Part shown: positions 1 to 7,735 of the stretch, one piece after another | Layout of the letters: each line of letters starts with the position of its first letter | Position numbering within the stretch: position 1 is the stretch's first letter | NCBI GenBank assembly: GCA_937958315.1 | Contig: CALFGH010000139.1 | Coordinates: forward strand, 1-21,897 | Origin: an uncultured Collinsella sp. | GTDB taxonomy: Bacteria; Actinomycetota; Coriobacteriia; Coriobacteriales; Coriobacteriaceae | DNA: 21,897 nt | Direction of reading: 5' to 3' | Position numbers and translations under genes: made by a program | The notes under the pieces: generated by a model | Seen by the model: the letters and a program-made list of their open reading frames with translations, nothing else | What the model was told of the DNA's origin: nothing | Databases searched by the model: none

Positions 1-2152
1 GCTCACGGCGCTGGAAGTGCTCGCCGTCGCCCTCGGAGGCACCCTCGGCGCGAGCCGGGGCCTCGGGCTTGTCAAGGCGATCGAGCGAGATCTTACCGCG
101 ATCGTCAACCTCGATAACGACGACCTTAACCTCATCGCCCACATTGAGGACGTCCTCGACCTTCTCCACGCGGCCCTTGGCAACGCGGGAGATATGCAGC
201 AGGCCGTCCTTGCCGGGCAGCAGGTTGACGAAGGCGCCGAAGGGCTGGATGGAGACCACGCGACCGGTGTACTCCTCGCCCGGCTCGGGAACCTTGATGA
301 TGAGTTTGATGCGCTCGACGGCCTGATCGACGGACTCGCCGGTGCCGCCGACAAAGACGGTGCCGTCCTCCTGGATGTCGACCGAGGCGCCGGTCTCGTC
401 CTGAATGCCGCGGATGACCTTACCGCCAGAACCGATGACGTCGCGGATCTTGTCGGTCGGAACCTGGATGGAGACGATGCGAGGAGCGGTGCTGCGCGTA
501 GTGTGGCGCGGCTCGGGGATCACATCGAGCATCTTCTGCAGAATGAAGGCGCGACCCTCCTTGGCCTGCTGCAGGGCGCGGGCCAGGATGTCGAAAGTGA
601 GGCCGGTGGCCTTGTTGTCCATCTGCAGGGCGGTGATGCCCTCGGTGGTACCGGTGACCTTAAAGTCCATGTCGCCCAAGAAGTCCTCGAGACCCTGGAT
701 GTCGGACAGGACCACGGTCTTGCCCTCCTCCTGGATCAGGCCCATGGCGATACCGGAGACCGGGCGCTTAATGGGCACGCCGCCGTCCATAAGGGCGAGC
801 GTGGAGCCGCAGGTCGAAGCCATCGAAGAGGAGCCGTTGGACTCCATGACCTCGGAGACCACGCGGATGGCGTAGGGGAACTCGTTCTCGTCGGGAAGCA
901 CCGGAAGCAGAGCGCGCTCGGCCAGGTTGCCATGACCGATCTCGCGACGCTTGGGGCTGCCCATGCGGCCGGTCTCACCGGTGCAGAACGGCGGGAAGTT
1001 GTAGTGGTGCATGTAGCGCTTGCCCTCGGTGGGCTCGATGGTATCCAGACGCTGGCCCTCGTTGAGCATGCCGAGCGACAGGACGGAAAGCACCTGGGTC
1101 TGGCCACGCTGGAACAGGCCGGAGCCGTGAACGAGCGGCAGGTAGTTGTCCTTCACCATGATGGGGCGAATCTCATCGGCGGCACGGCCATCGACGCGCT
1201 CACCGGTCTCGACGACCATGGTGCGCATGGCCTTCTTCTCGAGCTTCTTGAGCGCCACGGGGATCTCGCGCTCCCAGGCGGCCTGTTCCTCGTCGGTGAA
1301 CTCGGCGCGGATGGACTCCTTCAGAGCCTCGACCTTACCGATGCGGGAGAGCTTGTCGGCGTCGCGCAGGGCAGCCGCCATCTCGTCGTAGTGGGCGAAG
1401 ATGCGCTCCTGGACCTCCTCGACGGGCTGGTCGAGCGGGTACTCCTTCTTGACGATGGGGCCGTTGACCTGCTCCCACTCGGCGACAAACTCGTCCTGAG
1501 CCTGGCAGAAGGCAGCAAGGGCCTCCTGGCCAAACTTCATGGCGGCGAGCATGTCGTCCTCGGAGATCTCCTCGGCGCCGGCCTCGACCATCGAGATGAA
1601 GTCGGCAGAGCCGCCCAGTTCCAGGTCCAGATCGGAGTTCTCGCGCTCCTCGTAGGTAGGGTTGACGATAAACTCGCCGGTCTCCACGTTACGGCCGATG
1701 CGCACGCAGGCAAGCGGGCCCTCGAAGGGAACGCCGCCGAGCGTCATGGCCAGGGAAGCACCCATGACGTTGATGACGTCGAAGGGGTTGACCTGGTCGG
1801 CGACGAGCGAGGTAGCGACGATGTGTACCTCGTTGCGGAAGCCGTCCGGGAAGCTCGGGCGAATCGGGCGGTCGATCATGCGCGCGGTGAGCGTGGCCTT
1901 CTCGCTGGGACGGCCCTCACGCTTGAGGTAACCACCCGGGATGCGGCCGGCGGCGTACATCTTCTCGTTGAAGTCGACGGTCAGCGGGAAGAAGTCGTAG
2001 TTCTTGCGCTCCTTAGAGACGACCACGGTGTCGAGCATCGTGGTGTCGCCCTGCTTGACCAGGCACGCGCCGGTGGCCTGCTTGGCAAGCTCGCCCGACT
2101 CAAAGGTGTAGGTCTTGCCGTACAACTCAAAGGTCTTGGATACGAGTGTCAT
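1..2152 (-). CDS. pnp: Polyribonucleotide nucleotidyltransferase (PNPase), 3' end cut by window edge
   Basis: Phosphorolytic 3'-5' exoribonuclease of the RNA-decay machinery, which releases nucleoside diphosphates and can also add tails. About 717 residues are visible, starting MTLVSKTFELYG. The two RNase PH-like halves are present; the second carries the catalytic segment LGDMDFKV with its conserved Asp and Lys residues. A KH domain follows with the GSGG loop in VIGSGGKVI, then an S1 RNA-binding domain (GRVVSIQPFGAFVNLL to GKISLDRLDK). A Glu/Ala-rich tail runs off the left edge, so the stop codon is not seen. The ATG at 2152 has a good ribosome site (AAAGGAG, 5 nt upstream). It lies downstream of rpsO, the usual rpsO-pnp order, but a terminator separates them, so expression depends on read-through or on an unseen promoter. 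Two hairpins occur in its leader. Identification is certain. Confidence 0.97.
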   Translation of the reverse strand, partial: MTLVSKTFELYGKTYTFESGELAKQATGACLVKQGDTTMLDTVVVSKERKNYDFFPLTVDFNEKMYAAGRIPGGYLKREGRPSEKATLTARMIDRPIRPSFPDGFRNEVHIVATSLVADQVNPFDVINVMGASLAMTLGGVPFEGPLACVRIGRNVETGEFIVNPTYEERENSDLDLELGGSADFISMVEAGAEEISEDDMLAAMKFGQEALAAFCQAQDEFVAEWEQVNGPIVKKEYPLDQPVEEVQERIFAHYDEMAAALRDADKLSRIGKVEALKESIRAEFTDEEQAAWEREIPVALKKLEKKAMRTMVVETGERVDGRAADEIRPIMVKDNYLPLVHGSGLFQRGQTQVLSVLSLGMLNEGQRLDTIEPTEGKRYMHHYNFPPFCTGETGRMGSPKRREIGHGNLAERALLPVLPDENEFPYAIRVVSEVMESNGSSSMASTCGSTLALMDGGVPIKRPVSGIAMGLIQEEGKTVVLSDIQGLEDFLGDMDFKVTGTTEGITALQMDNKATGLTFDILARALQQAKEGRAFILQKMLDVIPEPRHTTRSTAPRIVSIQVPTDKIRDVIGSGGKVIRGIQDETGASVDIQEDGTVFVGGTGESVDQAVERIKLIIKVPEPGEEYTGRVVSIQPFGAFVNLLPGKDGLLHISRVAKGRVEKVEDVLNVGDEVKVVVIEVDDRGKISLDRLDKPEAPARAEGASEGDGEHFQRRE

Positions 2153-2165
2153 TGTTCTCCTTTAC

Positions 2166-2188
2166 CCCACAGGCCCCTTGCCTGCGGG
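2166..2188 (-). promoter_or_regulatory. Hairpin directly upstream of the pnp ribosome site
   Basis: A 9-bp stem with one G-U pair (2166-2174 with 2180-2188, 5-nt loop) ends 13 bases before the pnp start and borders the AAAGGAG site. In Escherichia coli a pnp leader stem is cut by RNase III and mediates PNPase autoregulation. A similar role here is inference from position only. Confidence 0.4.
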
Positions 2189-2220
2189 CTTCTCATGTGA
2201 CACGGGCCCCCTGCCCCCGC

Positions 2221-2236
2221 CACGCTTCAGAGCGTG
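2221..2236 (-). promoter_or_regulatory. Short perfect hairpin in the rpsO-pnp spacer
   Basis: A perfect 6-bp inverted repeat, CACGCT and AGCGTG around a 4-nt loop, lies between the rpsO terminator and the pnp-proximal hairpin. No T-run follows it on either strand, so it is not an intrinsic terminator. It may be part of a folded pnp leader or processing site; the function is unknown. Confidence 0.3.
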
Positions 2237-2250
2237 ATTGTTCACGCCCT

Positions 2251-2290
2251 TACACAAAAAGAGCGCCCCGCTGCGCAGGACGCTCTTAGC
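2251..2290 (-). terminator. Intrinsic terminator after rpsO
   Basis: On the minus strand a stem AAGAGCG (2281-2287) pairs with CGCTCTT (2259-2265), with a GC-rich interior, and runs straight into five T residues (2256-2260). It begins 12-15 bases after the rpsO stop codon, where a terminator or attenuator between rpsO and pnp is expected. pnp lies downstream, so it may act as a partial terminator. Confidence 0.8.
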
Positions 2291-2302
2291 ATGTACAAAT
2301 CC

Positions 2303-2581
2303 TTACTGGATGTTGTCGCGGATGCCCAGAGCCTTGATGAGCTCACGGTACTCGACGATGTCGTTCTTCTTGATGTAGGAGAGAAGACGACGACGGCGGC
2401 CGACGAGCATGAGCAGGCCACGACGAGTGTGGAAGTCCTTCTGGTGGGACTTCATGTGCTCGGTCAGCTCCTTGATGCGCTCGGACAGGATGGCGACCTG
2501 AACCTTGGGGTTGCCGGTGTCGACCGGGGTGTTACCGAACTGGGCAGTCAGCTCCGCCTTGCGCTCTTTGGAAACAGTCAT
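2303..2581 (-). CDS. rpsO: 30S ribosomal protein S15
   Basis: Primary 16S rRNA-binding protein of the small-subunit central domain. The 92-residue product starts MTVSKERKAELTAQFG and contains the family hallmarks KVQVAILSERI, the segment HMKSHQKDFHTRRGLLMLVG, and RRRRLLSYIKK. It ends LGIRDNIQ, about three residues longer than the usual 89. The start at 2581 was chosen because it matches the family N-terminus and has AAAGGTG five bases upstream; the open frame extends further upstream but without family similarity. It lies between recO and pnp on the same strand. A candidate extended -10 promoter at 2687-2695 and a leader hairpin at 2602-2617 suggest its own transcript; S15 autoregulates through leader structures in several bacteria. 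A terminator follows. Confidence 0.97.
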   Translation of the reverse strand: MTVSKERKAELTAQFGNTPVDTGNPKVQVAILSERIKELTEHMKSHQKDFHTRRGLLMLVGRRRRLLSYIKKNDIVEYRELIKALGIRDNIQ

Positions 2582-2601
2582 TGTTTCACCTTTCGTTTCT
2601 T

Positions 2602-2617
2602 GTCGCCCTCGGGCGAC
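2602..2617 (-). promoter_or_regulatory. rpsO leader hairpin
   Basis: A perfect 6-bp stem, GTCGCC with GGCGAC, closed by a 4-nt loop, lies about ten bases upstream of the rpsO ribosome site. Placement fits an S15-binding autoregulatory leader as known in other bacteria, but I cannot show that the S15 recognition motif is formed. Confidence 0.4.
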
Positions 2618-2686
2618 GCTATTCGCCTCGGACTGGGAAGCCGCCGGTGGAGCGAGCATCCAAGATCGAGGTACCAACAGGTCGGT

Positions 2687-2695
2687 ATGTTACCA
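2687..2695 (-). promoter_or_regulatory. Candidate extended -10 promoter for rpsO
   Basis: Minus-strand TGG-TAACAT matches an extended -10 element (TGn followed by TAnnnT) and lies in the recO-rpsO spacer about 100 bases before the rpsO start. No good -35 hexamer is visible 16-18 bases upstream, which extended -10 promoters tolerate. It is based on motif and position only. Confidence 0.4.
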
Positions 2696-2719
2696 CAAGC
2701 AGCCCGCGCCTGCGCGTCA

Positions 2720-3469
2720 TCACCGACCCAACATGAATTCCATCGCACGGAGGCGCCGATCGGTGTGCGTCGCAGCCCAAACATGCGAAAGCCCCAATAA
2801 AAAGGCAGCGGTATGGGGATCGATCCTCTCGGCCATGAGTGCATCGAAGGTCATGGACATGAGGGCGCGCAGCCACGCGACCTCACCGGTCGACACCAGC
2901 TCGGCACCCGGAACGCTCGACGCGCACGACCCGCATATGAGCCCGCCCGCCCGGGGCGAAAAATACGACAGCATGGGGTCTCCGCACAGCACGCAGGCCG
3001 AAAAATCGGGTCGATAGCCAACGTGCGACAACAGTTTAAAGACATATGCCGCCACAAGTAGATCCATATGCGCCGTGTCGAGCCCGCTGCCAACCAGGGC
3101 AAGCGCTCGCTGCGTGATGGCAAAGGTAAACGGGTCCTCGGCATCCTGGAACGAGCACACGCGCGCGACCTCGGCGATTGCGCTTGCGGCGCAAGTCATC
3201 TCGTAATCGGGCGCAGCGCCGAGCGGCGCCTCCATAAGCTCGGCCTGGGAAACCACGTCGAGCGACCGTCCATGCGCAAGCAGCATATCGACGGTACAGA
3301 ACAGCTCGCAGCGCGCAGCCAGACGCCCACCGGGTTTGCGGGCACCCTTTGCCACGGCACGAACCTGCCGACCACGCTCGTCAAGCATCGTCAGGATCAG
3401 GTCCGTCTCTTTGAGCTTCGTCTTGTCGAGGACGAGAGCCTTCGTGCGATATGTCCGGGAGCCTGCCAT
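2720..3469 (-). CDS. recO: DNA repair protein RecO
   Basis: Recombination mediator that, with RecR, helps load RecA onto single-stranded DNA covered by SSB. The 249-residue product has the N-terminal OB-fold region (RTYRTKALVLDKTKLKETD, with ERGRQVRAVAKGARK) and a helical C-terminal part. A zinc-binding cluster is formed by C159, C162, C179 and C182 (CVLCGD and CGSC). Length is normal for the family. The ATG at 3469 lies 15 bases after the era stop; the nearest Shine-Dalgarno-like run (AAGGG) is rather far, so translation may depend on coupling to era. era-recO is a conserved neighbour pair. It is probably the last gene of the run that begins at the membrane J-protein gene. I see no clear terminator before rpsO. 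Confidence 0.93.
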   Translation of the reverse strand: MAGSRTYRTKALVLDKTKLKETDLILTMLDERGRQVRAVAKGARKPGGRLAARCELFCTVDMLLAHGRSLDVVSQAELMEAPLGAAPDYEMTCAASAIAEVARVCSFQDAEDPFTFAITQRALALVGSGLDTAHMDLLVAAYVFKLLSHVGYRPDFSACVLCGDPMLSYFSPRAGGLICGSCASSVPGAELVSTGEVAWLRALMSMTFDALMAERIDPHTAAFLLGLSHVWAATHTDRRLRAMEFMLGR

Positions 3470-3484
3470 GCGCGCCGCGCGCCC

Positions 3485-4561
3485 TTAGTCCTCGGCGTTA
3501 TAGCCAAAGCGGCGAATCTGGGCCTCGTCGTCACGCCAGCCGGCCTTGACCTTCACGTCCAGCTCCAAAAAGACCTGCGTGCCAAAGATGCGCTCAAGAT
3601 CGCGACGGGCGTCGATACCGATATGCTTGATCATCTCGCCGCCCTTGCCGATGATGATGCCCTTTTGGCCCTCACGCTCGACGTAAATGGTGGCGTGCAC
3701 GCGCAGCACCTTCTTGGTCTGCTCGAGCGCATCGCAGATAACGCCAACGGAGTGCGGGATCTCATCACGGGTGCGGCGCAAGACCTTCTCGCGCACAAAC
3801 TCGGCAACGAGCGTCTCGTCGGAAGCGTCGGTGCCCATGTCCTCGGGGAACCAACGCGGACCCTCGGGCAAAAAGTGCGCAACGGTCTCGATGAAGGCAT
3901 CGACGTTGAAGTTCTTAACCGACGACGTCACGATCTCGTCGTCATAGTCCATGAGCTCGTGGGCGGCCTTAAGCTGCTCCATGACCGCTGCGGGGTCGGC
4001 TTCATCGGCCTTGGTGAGCACCAGGACCTTCTTGGAACGGGCATTCTTGACGCGCTCGGCAACCCAGGCGTCTCCCCTGCCGATCGGTTTGGTGGCATCA
4101 ATCAAAAACGCGACGACATCGACATCGTTCAGCTCGAACAACGCGCTCTTGTTGAGCTCGGACCCCAGGCCGTCCTTGGGCTTATGAATACCCGGAGTAT
4201 CGACAAAAACCAGCTGGTAGCCGGGGCGATTGACGACGGCGCGCATGCGACGGCGGGTCGTCTGGGCCACCGGCGAGGTGATGGCAACCTTTTTGCCATA
4301 GCAGGCGTTGAGCAGCGTGGACTTACCGGCGTTGGGACGGCCGACCAGGGCCACGAAGCCGCTGCGGAAACCGGGCTCAACGTCGCCAAAGCCCACGAGG
4401 CTATCGTCCTCGTCGCACAGGGCGTCGAGCTCTTCGTCGCTCATGCCCTCAAACGGGTCAAACTCCTCGACCTCCTCGTATGCTTCGGCCGCTTCGGCAT
4501 CCACCGCATCCAGGGACTCGTCATCCAGAGTTTCATCGGTAGGCTGCATATTGTCGGACAT
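3485..4561 (-). CDS. era: GTPase Era with acidic N-terminal extension
   Basis: Essential ribosome-assembly GTPase that binds the 3' end of 16S rRNA during 30S maturation. Visible motifs in the 358-residue product are G1 GRPNAGKS (74-81), G3 DTPG (121-124), G4 TKAD (183-186, in place of NKxD), a G5-like TSSVK (212-216) and a C-terminal KH domain with GKGG at 305-308. Era proteins usually have about 300 residues with G1 near residue 15. Here about 60 extra N-terminal residues precede it, with 25 Asp/Glu and no Lys or Arg. The ATG at 4561 has AAAGGG six bases upstream, so the extension is likely translated. It begins 12 bases after the dgkA stop and precedes recO, the conserved order ybeY-dgkA-era-recO. 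Confidence 0.95.
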   Translation of the reverse strand: MSDNMQPTDETLDDESLDAVDAEAAEAYEEVEEFDPFEGMSDEELDALCDEDDSLVGFGDVEPGFRSGFVALVGRPNAGKSTLLNACYGKKVAITSPVAQTTRRRMRAVVNRPGYQLVFVDTPGIHKPKDGLGSELNKSALFELNDVDVVAFLIDATKPIGRGDAWVAERVKNARSKKVLVLTKADEADPAAVMEQLKAAHELMDYDDEIVTSSVKNFNVDAFIETVAHFLPEGPRWFPEDMGTDASDETLVAEFVREKVLRRTRDEIPHSVGVICDALEQTKKVLRVHATIYVEREGQKGIIIGKGGEMIKHIGIDARRDLERIFGTQVFLELDVKVKAGWRDDEAQIRRFGYNAED

Positions 4562-4573
4562 GAAAATCCCTTT

Positions 4574-4951
4574 CTAAATAAAGCCGAGCGCGTGGGCAAA
4601 TACGAGCAAGCCCACAATCGCGGCGGTGATGGAAAGTACGTAGACAGAGGCGGCGGCGATATCCTTCGCGCGCTTTGCCAGCGGATGGAGCTCCTGGGTC
4701 GCCAGATCGACAATCGCCTCCATGGCGGTGTTGCACAGCTCGCCGTGAATCACCAGGCCGCAGCAGATGATAATCGTGGCCCACTCGGCAATGTCGAGCC
4801 CTACGATGCAGCCGGCAATAACGGTGCACACGCCCGCTACGAGCATGACCTTGATGTTGCGCTCGGTCTTGACGGCGGTGACGAAGCCCTCCATGGCGTA
4901 GGAAAACGACTTTAAGAAGGACGGATGGTCCTTGTTCGATCCGGGAATCAT
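4574..4951 (-). CDS. dgkA: Diacylglycerol/undecaprenol kinase family membrane protein
   Basis: Small integral-membrane lipid kinase of the DgkA family. In Gram-positives this family mainly phosphorylates undecaprenol and so recycles the cell-wall lipid carrier. The 125-residue product has three hydrophobic segments (about 36-51, 55-73 and 101-121). It carries the signature ELCNTAMEAIVDL (71-83), with the conserved acidic and Asn residues of the active site, then KDIAAA (96-101). The ATG at 4951 has AGGAG seven bases upstream, next to the ybeY stop. Its position between ybeY and era is typical of Gram-positive genomes. Whether the substrate is undecaprenol or diacylglycerol cannot be told from the sequence; undecaprenol is favoured by phylogenetic context. 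Confidence 0.9.
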   Translation of the reverse strand: MIPGSNKDHPSFLKSFSYAMEGFVTAVKTERNIKVMLVAGVCTVIAGCIVGLDIAEWATIIICCGLVIHGELCNTAMEAIVDLATQELHPLAKRAKDIAAASVYVLSITAAIVGLLVFAHALGFI

Positions 4952-4960
4952 AGACGGCTC

Positions 4961-5470
4961 CTAGTCGTGGGCGTGGTTGGTGATGGGGCCGACGTGGACC
5001 AGCTTGGGGTCCTCGCCGCGCTCGAGCGCCAGATCGCGCAGGATGGCGTCCTCGCGGGCCTCCATGACCTCGGCCTCGTCGTCCTCGATATGGTCATACC
5101 CCAGCAGGTGCAGCATGCCATGCACGAGCATCAGGCGGCACTCGTCGGCAGGGGCATTGCCAAAGCCGGGGGCCTGACGGGCAATGACTTGCGGGGCCAG
5201 GATGATATCGCCGAGCTCAAGCGTCTCGTCGGCGGGAATATCCTCGTCAAAGGCCGAGTCGCATTCAAACGAGAGGACATCGGTGGTGCGGTCGATACCG
5301 CGCCACTCGTGGTTGAGCTCGTGCATCTCGTCTTCATCGACATACGAAAGGGAAATCTCGACTTCACGCTCAACGCCCTCGGCGGCAAGCACGACCTCGC
5401 AGATGTGCTCTACCTCCTGAGCGTCGAGCAGCGTATCGAGCTCGGCATCGTTGCTGATCAATACACTCAA
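4961..5470 (-). CDS. ybeY: Endoribonuclease YbeY (16S rRNA maturation)
   Basis: Metal-dependent endoribonuclease needed for 16S rRNA 3'-end maturation and 70S quality control. The 169-residue product contains ELNHEWRGIDRTTDVLSF and the metal-binding motif HGMLHLLGYDH with H117, H121 and H127. Acidic stretches flank these, as usual in the family. The start is a TTG at 5470 that overlaps the phoH stop (TTGA). It has a clear AAAGGAG site five bases upstream inside the end of phoH, so translation is probably coupled. No closer ATG fits the family N-terminus. The phoH-ybeY pair is among the most conserved bacterial gene pairs. Confidence 0.94.
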   Translation of the reverse strand: MSVLISNDAELDTLLDAQEVEHICEVVLAAEGVEREVEISLSYVDEDEMHELNHEWRGIDRTTDVLSFECDSAFDEDIPADETLELGDIILAPQVIARQAPGFGNAPADECRLMLVHGMLHLLGYDHIEDDEAEVMEAREDAILRDLALERGEDPKLVHVGPITNHAHD

Positions 5471-6453
5471 CGGGACTCCTTTCGGTCGCGCACGCGCTTC
5501 TCGCGCACATCATCATAAGCATCGTATGCCTCGACGATACGCCCCACCAAGGCATGGCGCACCACGTCGGCACGCTCGAGGTGAGAAAATGCGACATCGT
5601 CGACACGGCCCAAAATCTGCTCAACGTCGGCAAGACCGCCGCGACGACCTACCAGGTCGCGCTGGCTGAGGTCGCCGGTAATCACAAACTTGGAGTTAAA
5701 GCCCAGGCGCGTCAGGAACATCTTCATCTGCTCGGGCGTGGTATTTTGGGCCTCGTCGAGCACCACGAAGGCATCGCTCAGCGTGCGGCCGCGCATGTAG
5801 GCAAGCGGGGCGATCTCGATCACGCCGCGCTCCATGAGCTCATCGGTGCGCTCGCGATCCATCATGTCAAAAAGGGCGTCGTAGAGCGGACGCATGTAGG
5901 GATCGATCTTATCCTCGAGGGTACCGGGCAAAAAGCCCAAGTTCTCCCCCGCCTCGACAACCGGACGCGTCAAGATCAGACGGCCCACCTCGTGACGCTT
6001 GAGCGCGGCGACGGCGAGCGCCATGGCCAGATAGGTCTTACCGGTACCGGCAGGACCCAGGCCAAACGTGATGGTATGCGAGCGGATGGCATCCACATAG
6101 CGTTTTTGACCGAGCGTCTTGGGGCGAATGACGCGACCGCGATACGAAAGCAGCACGTCATCGCGAAGCGACGTCGCCTCGTGTTCACCGTCGCGCAAGA
6201 CGGCCAGGCAGCGAGAGACATCGTCGGCAGACAGCGTGCGTCCGGCCGCCGCCTCGCGAAAAGCATGCTCGAAAAAGCGCGCCACGAGCTCGACCTCGTC
6301 AGGGTCACCGCTCACGGCGATACTGTCGCCACGGGCGACCACGTGAGCGCGAACCAAGCTCTCGAGCTCACGAAGGACGCCGTCGCCGGCGCCCAAAACG
6401 CGCGAGGGGTCAATACCCTCGGGAACGGTAAGTCTAATCTTCGAGGCTTCCAT
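5467..6453 (-). CDS. phoH: PhoH-family ATPase (YbeZ-like)
   Basis: P-loop ATPase of the PhoH/YbeZ family, thought to work with YbeY in RNA metabolism; the exact reaction is unsettled. The 328-residue product has Walker A GPAGTGKT (133-140), a Walker B region FVVLDEAQNTTPEQMK, and downstream TGDLSQRDLVGRRGGLAD, all typical. The N-terminal 110 residues form the usual KH-like part. I chose ATG 6453 (MEASKIRLTV) because AGGGAGGT precedes it, although the spacing is short (3 nt). An alternative ATG at 6471 adds six residues but lacks a ribosome site. The start lies inside the last codons of mtaB (20-base overlap) and the stop overlaps the ybeY start, so mtaB-phoH-ybeY are translationally linked. 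Confidence 0.93.
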   Translation of the reverse strand: MEASKIRLTVPEGIDPSRVLGAGDGVLRELESLVRAHVVARGDSIAVSGDPDEVELVARFFEHAFREAAAGRTLSADDVSRCLAVLRDGEHEATSLRDDVLLSYRGRVIRPKTLGQKRYVDAIRSHTITFGLGPAGTGKTYLAMALAVAALKRHEVGRLILTRPVVEAGENLGFLPGTLEDKIDPYMRPLYDALFDMMDRERTDELMERGVIEIAPLAYMRGRTLSDAFVVLDEAQNTTPEQMKMFLTRLGFNSKFVITGDLSQRDLVGRRGGLADVEQILGRVDDVAFSHLERADVVRHALVGRIVEAYDAYDDVREKRVRDRKESR

Positions 6454-7726
6454 GAACCTCCCTGCGTGCATGGACCAAGCCGGAATCATCGACTCCGATG
6501 ATAGCAACATCGAGCAGGCACGGGGCTGTGAGTCCACAGGTATCGTCAAGACGGGCATGATGGAACGAACCGAGCGTCAGGTTGTCGCCATACTCGAGCA
6601 CGGCGCGCTCGACGGTGCCCACGCGACGGCGAGCGTCGGCAATGGCGAGTTCCTGCGCCGCGGCTCGCATACGACGGCTGCGCTCGGCCATAACCTCGGG
6701 CGGCACCTGGTCGGGCATGTCGGCAGCAAGGGTACCGGGACGCCTGCTGTAGCGAAACACGTGCATACGCGAAAAGCCCACGCGGCGGCACAGCGCCAGC
6801 GACTCCTCAAACTCCTCGTCCGTCTCGCCGGGAAAACCGACGATGACATCGCACGAAAGGGACGCCTGAGGCAAGTTGGCGCGAATCATGCGCACCGTCT
6901 CCTCGAAGGCCTCGGCGCTATAGGGACGGCCCATGCGATGCAGTGTCCGTGTGCAGCCGGACTGCACGGGCAGGTGTAAAAACGGGGCGATGCGCTGCGG
7001 ATAGCGCGCCATGACCTTAAGCAGGGACTCAGAGATATCCATGGGCTCGACCGAGGAAATGCGCACATGCGGAATAGACGTGCGCTCCATAATCGCCTCG
7101 AGCAGCTCATTGATCTCGACGTGTTCATCAATCGCGCTCTTGCCATCGTAGGCGCCCAGGTTCACACCCGTCAGTACCACCTCGGGCACGCCGGCCTCCT
7201 GGGCCTCGCGAACCTGCTCGAGCACGGACTCGACCGGCACGGAGCGCTCGGGGCCGCGGGCCTTCCACACAATACAATAGGTGCAACGATGGTTGCAGCC
7301 GTCCTGGATCTTCACGCCCAGACGCGAGCGACCGAGTGCGTCGACAACCTCACCGTCGCTGCAGGCGGGAACGTTATCGGACTCAACGCCCAGCACCTCG
7401 CAGACGCGTTCGGCAACATCAATCTTGGACGGCTCAGCGATCACGCGGTCCGAAAGCTCCAGCAGCTCCTCGGGGTGCAGATTGACCACGCATCCGGTCA
7501 CGACCACATAGGGCTCGTTTGGATAAGCCAGCGCATGGCGGACGGCCTTACGGGTCTTGGCCTCGGCCTCGCCCGTAACGGCACAGGTGTTAATAATGAT
7601 CAGCTCTGCATCCTGAGGCTCCACCATCGCAAAGCCCAGGCGCATAAGATCGGCAGTGATACGGTCGGACTCAACCCGGTTGACGCGGCAGCCGAGGTTG
7701 ACGACAGAGATATGAGGTGCGAGCAC
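6434..7726 (-). CDS. mtaB: tRNA (t6A37) methylthiotransferase MtaB
   Basis: Radical-SAM enzyme that converts t6A at position 37 of tRNAs decoding ANN codons to ms2t6A. The 430-residue product has the N-terminal methylthiotransferase domain with cluster-binding C13, C48 and C79 (NLGCRVN, NTCAV, TGCV). The radical-SAM motif CNHRCTYC follows (C144, C148, C151), and a TRAM-like C-terminal region ends HGSLED. NLGCRVN and the general architecture fit MtaB rather than MiaB or RimO, though paralogue assignment by eye is not absolute. The start is GTG at 7726 with AAGGAG five bases upstream; it begins nine bases after the dnaJ stop. In many Gram-positives the same gene follows dnaJ. Confidence 0.9.
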   Translation of the reverse strand: MLAPHISVVNLGCRVNRVESDRITADLMRLGFAMVEPQDAELIIINTCAVTGEAEAKTRKAVRHALAYPNEPYVVVTGCVVNLHPEELLELSDRVIAEPSKIDVAERVCEVLGVESDNVPACSDGEVVDALGRSRLGVKIQDGCNHRCTYCIVWKARGPERSVPVESVLEQVREAQEAGVPEVVLTGVNLGAYDGKSAIDEHVEINELLEAIMERTSIPHVRISSVEPMDISESLLKVMARYPQRIAPFLHLPVQSGCTRTLHRMGRPYSAEAFEETVRMIRANLPQASLSCDVIVGFPGETDEEFEESLALCRRVGFSRMHVFRYSRRPGTLAADMPDQVPPEVMAERSRRMRAAAQELAIADARRRVGTVERAVLEYGDNLTLGSFHHARLDDTCGLTAPCLLDVAIIGVDDSGLVHARREVHGSLED

Positions 7727-7735
7727 GCAGGCTCC

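Noticed and set aside
17..2200. 727-codon open frame on the plus strand opposite pnp
   Set aside because: It is the mirror of pnp: high GC and codon bias keep the antisense frame open. The translation is low-complexity (Leu/Gly/Asp/His-rich) and matches no family, while the minus strand encodes a perfect PNPase.
2221..2236. Second terminator before pnp
   Set aside because: The hairpin is perfect but short and no T-run follows on either strand.
3068..4915. 615-codon plus-strand open frame opposite recO, era and dgkA
   Set aside because: It crosses three well-identified minus-strand genes and has no recognisable domain or ribosome site; an antisense artefact.
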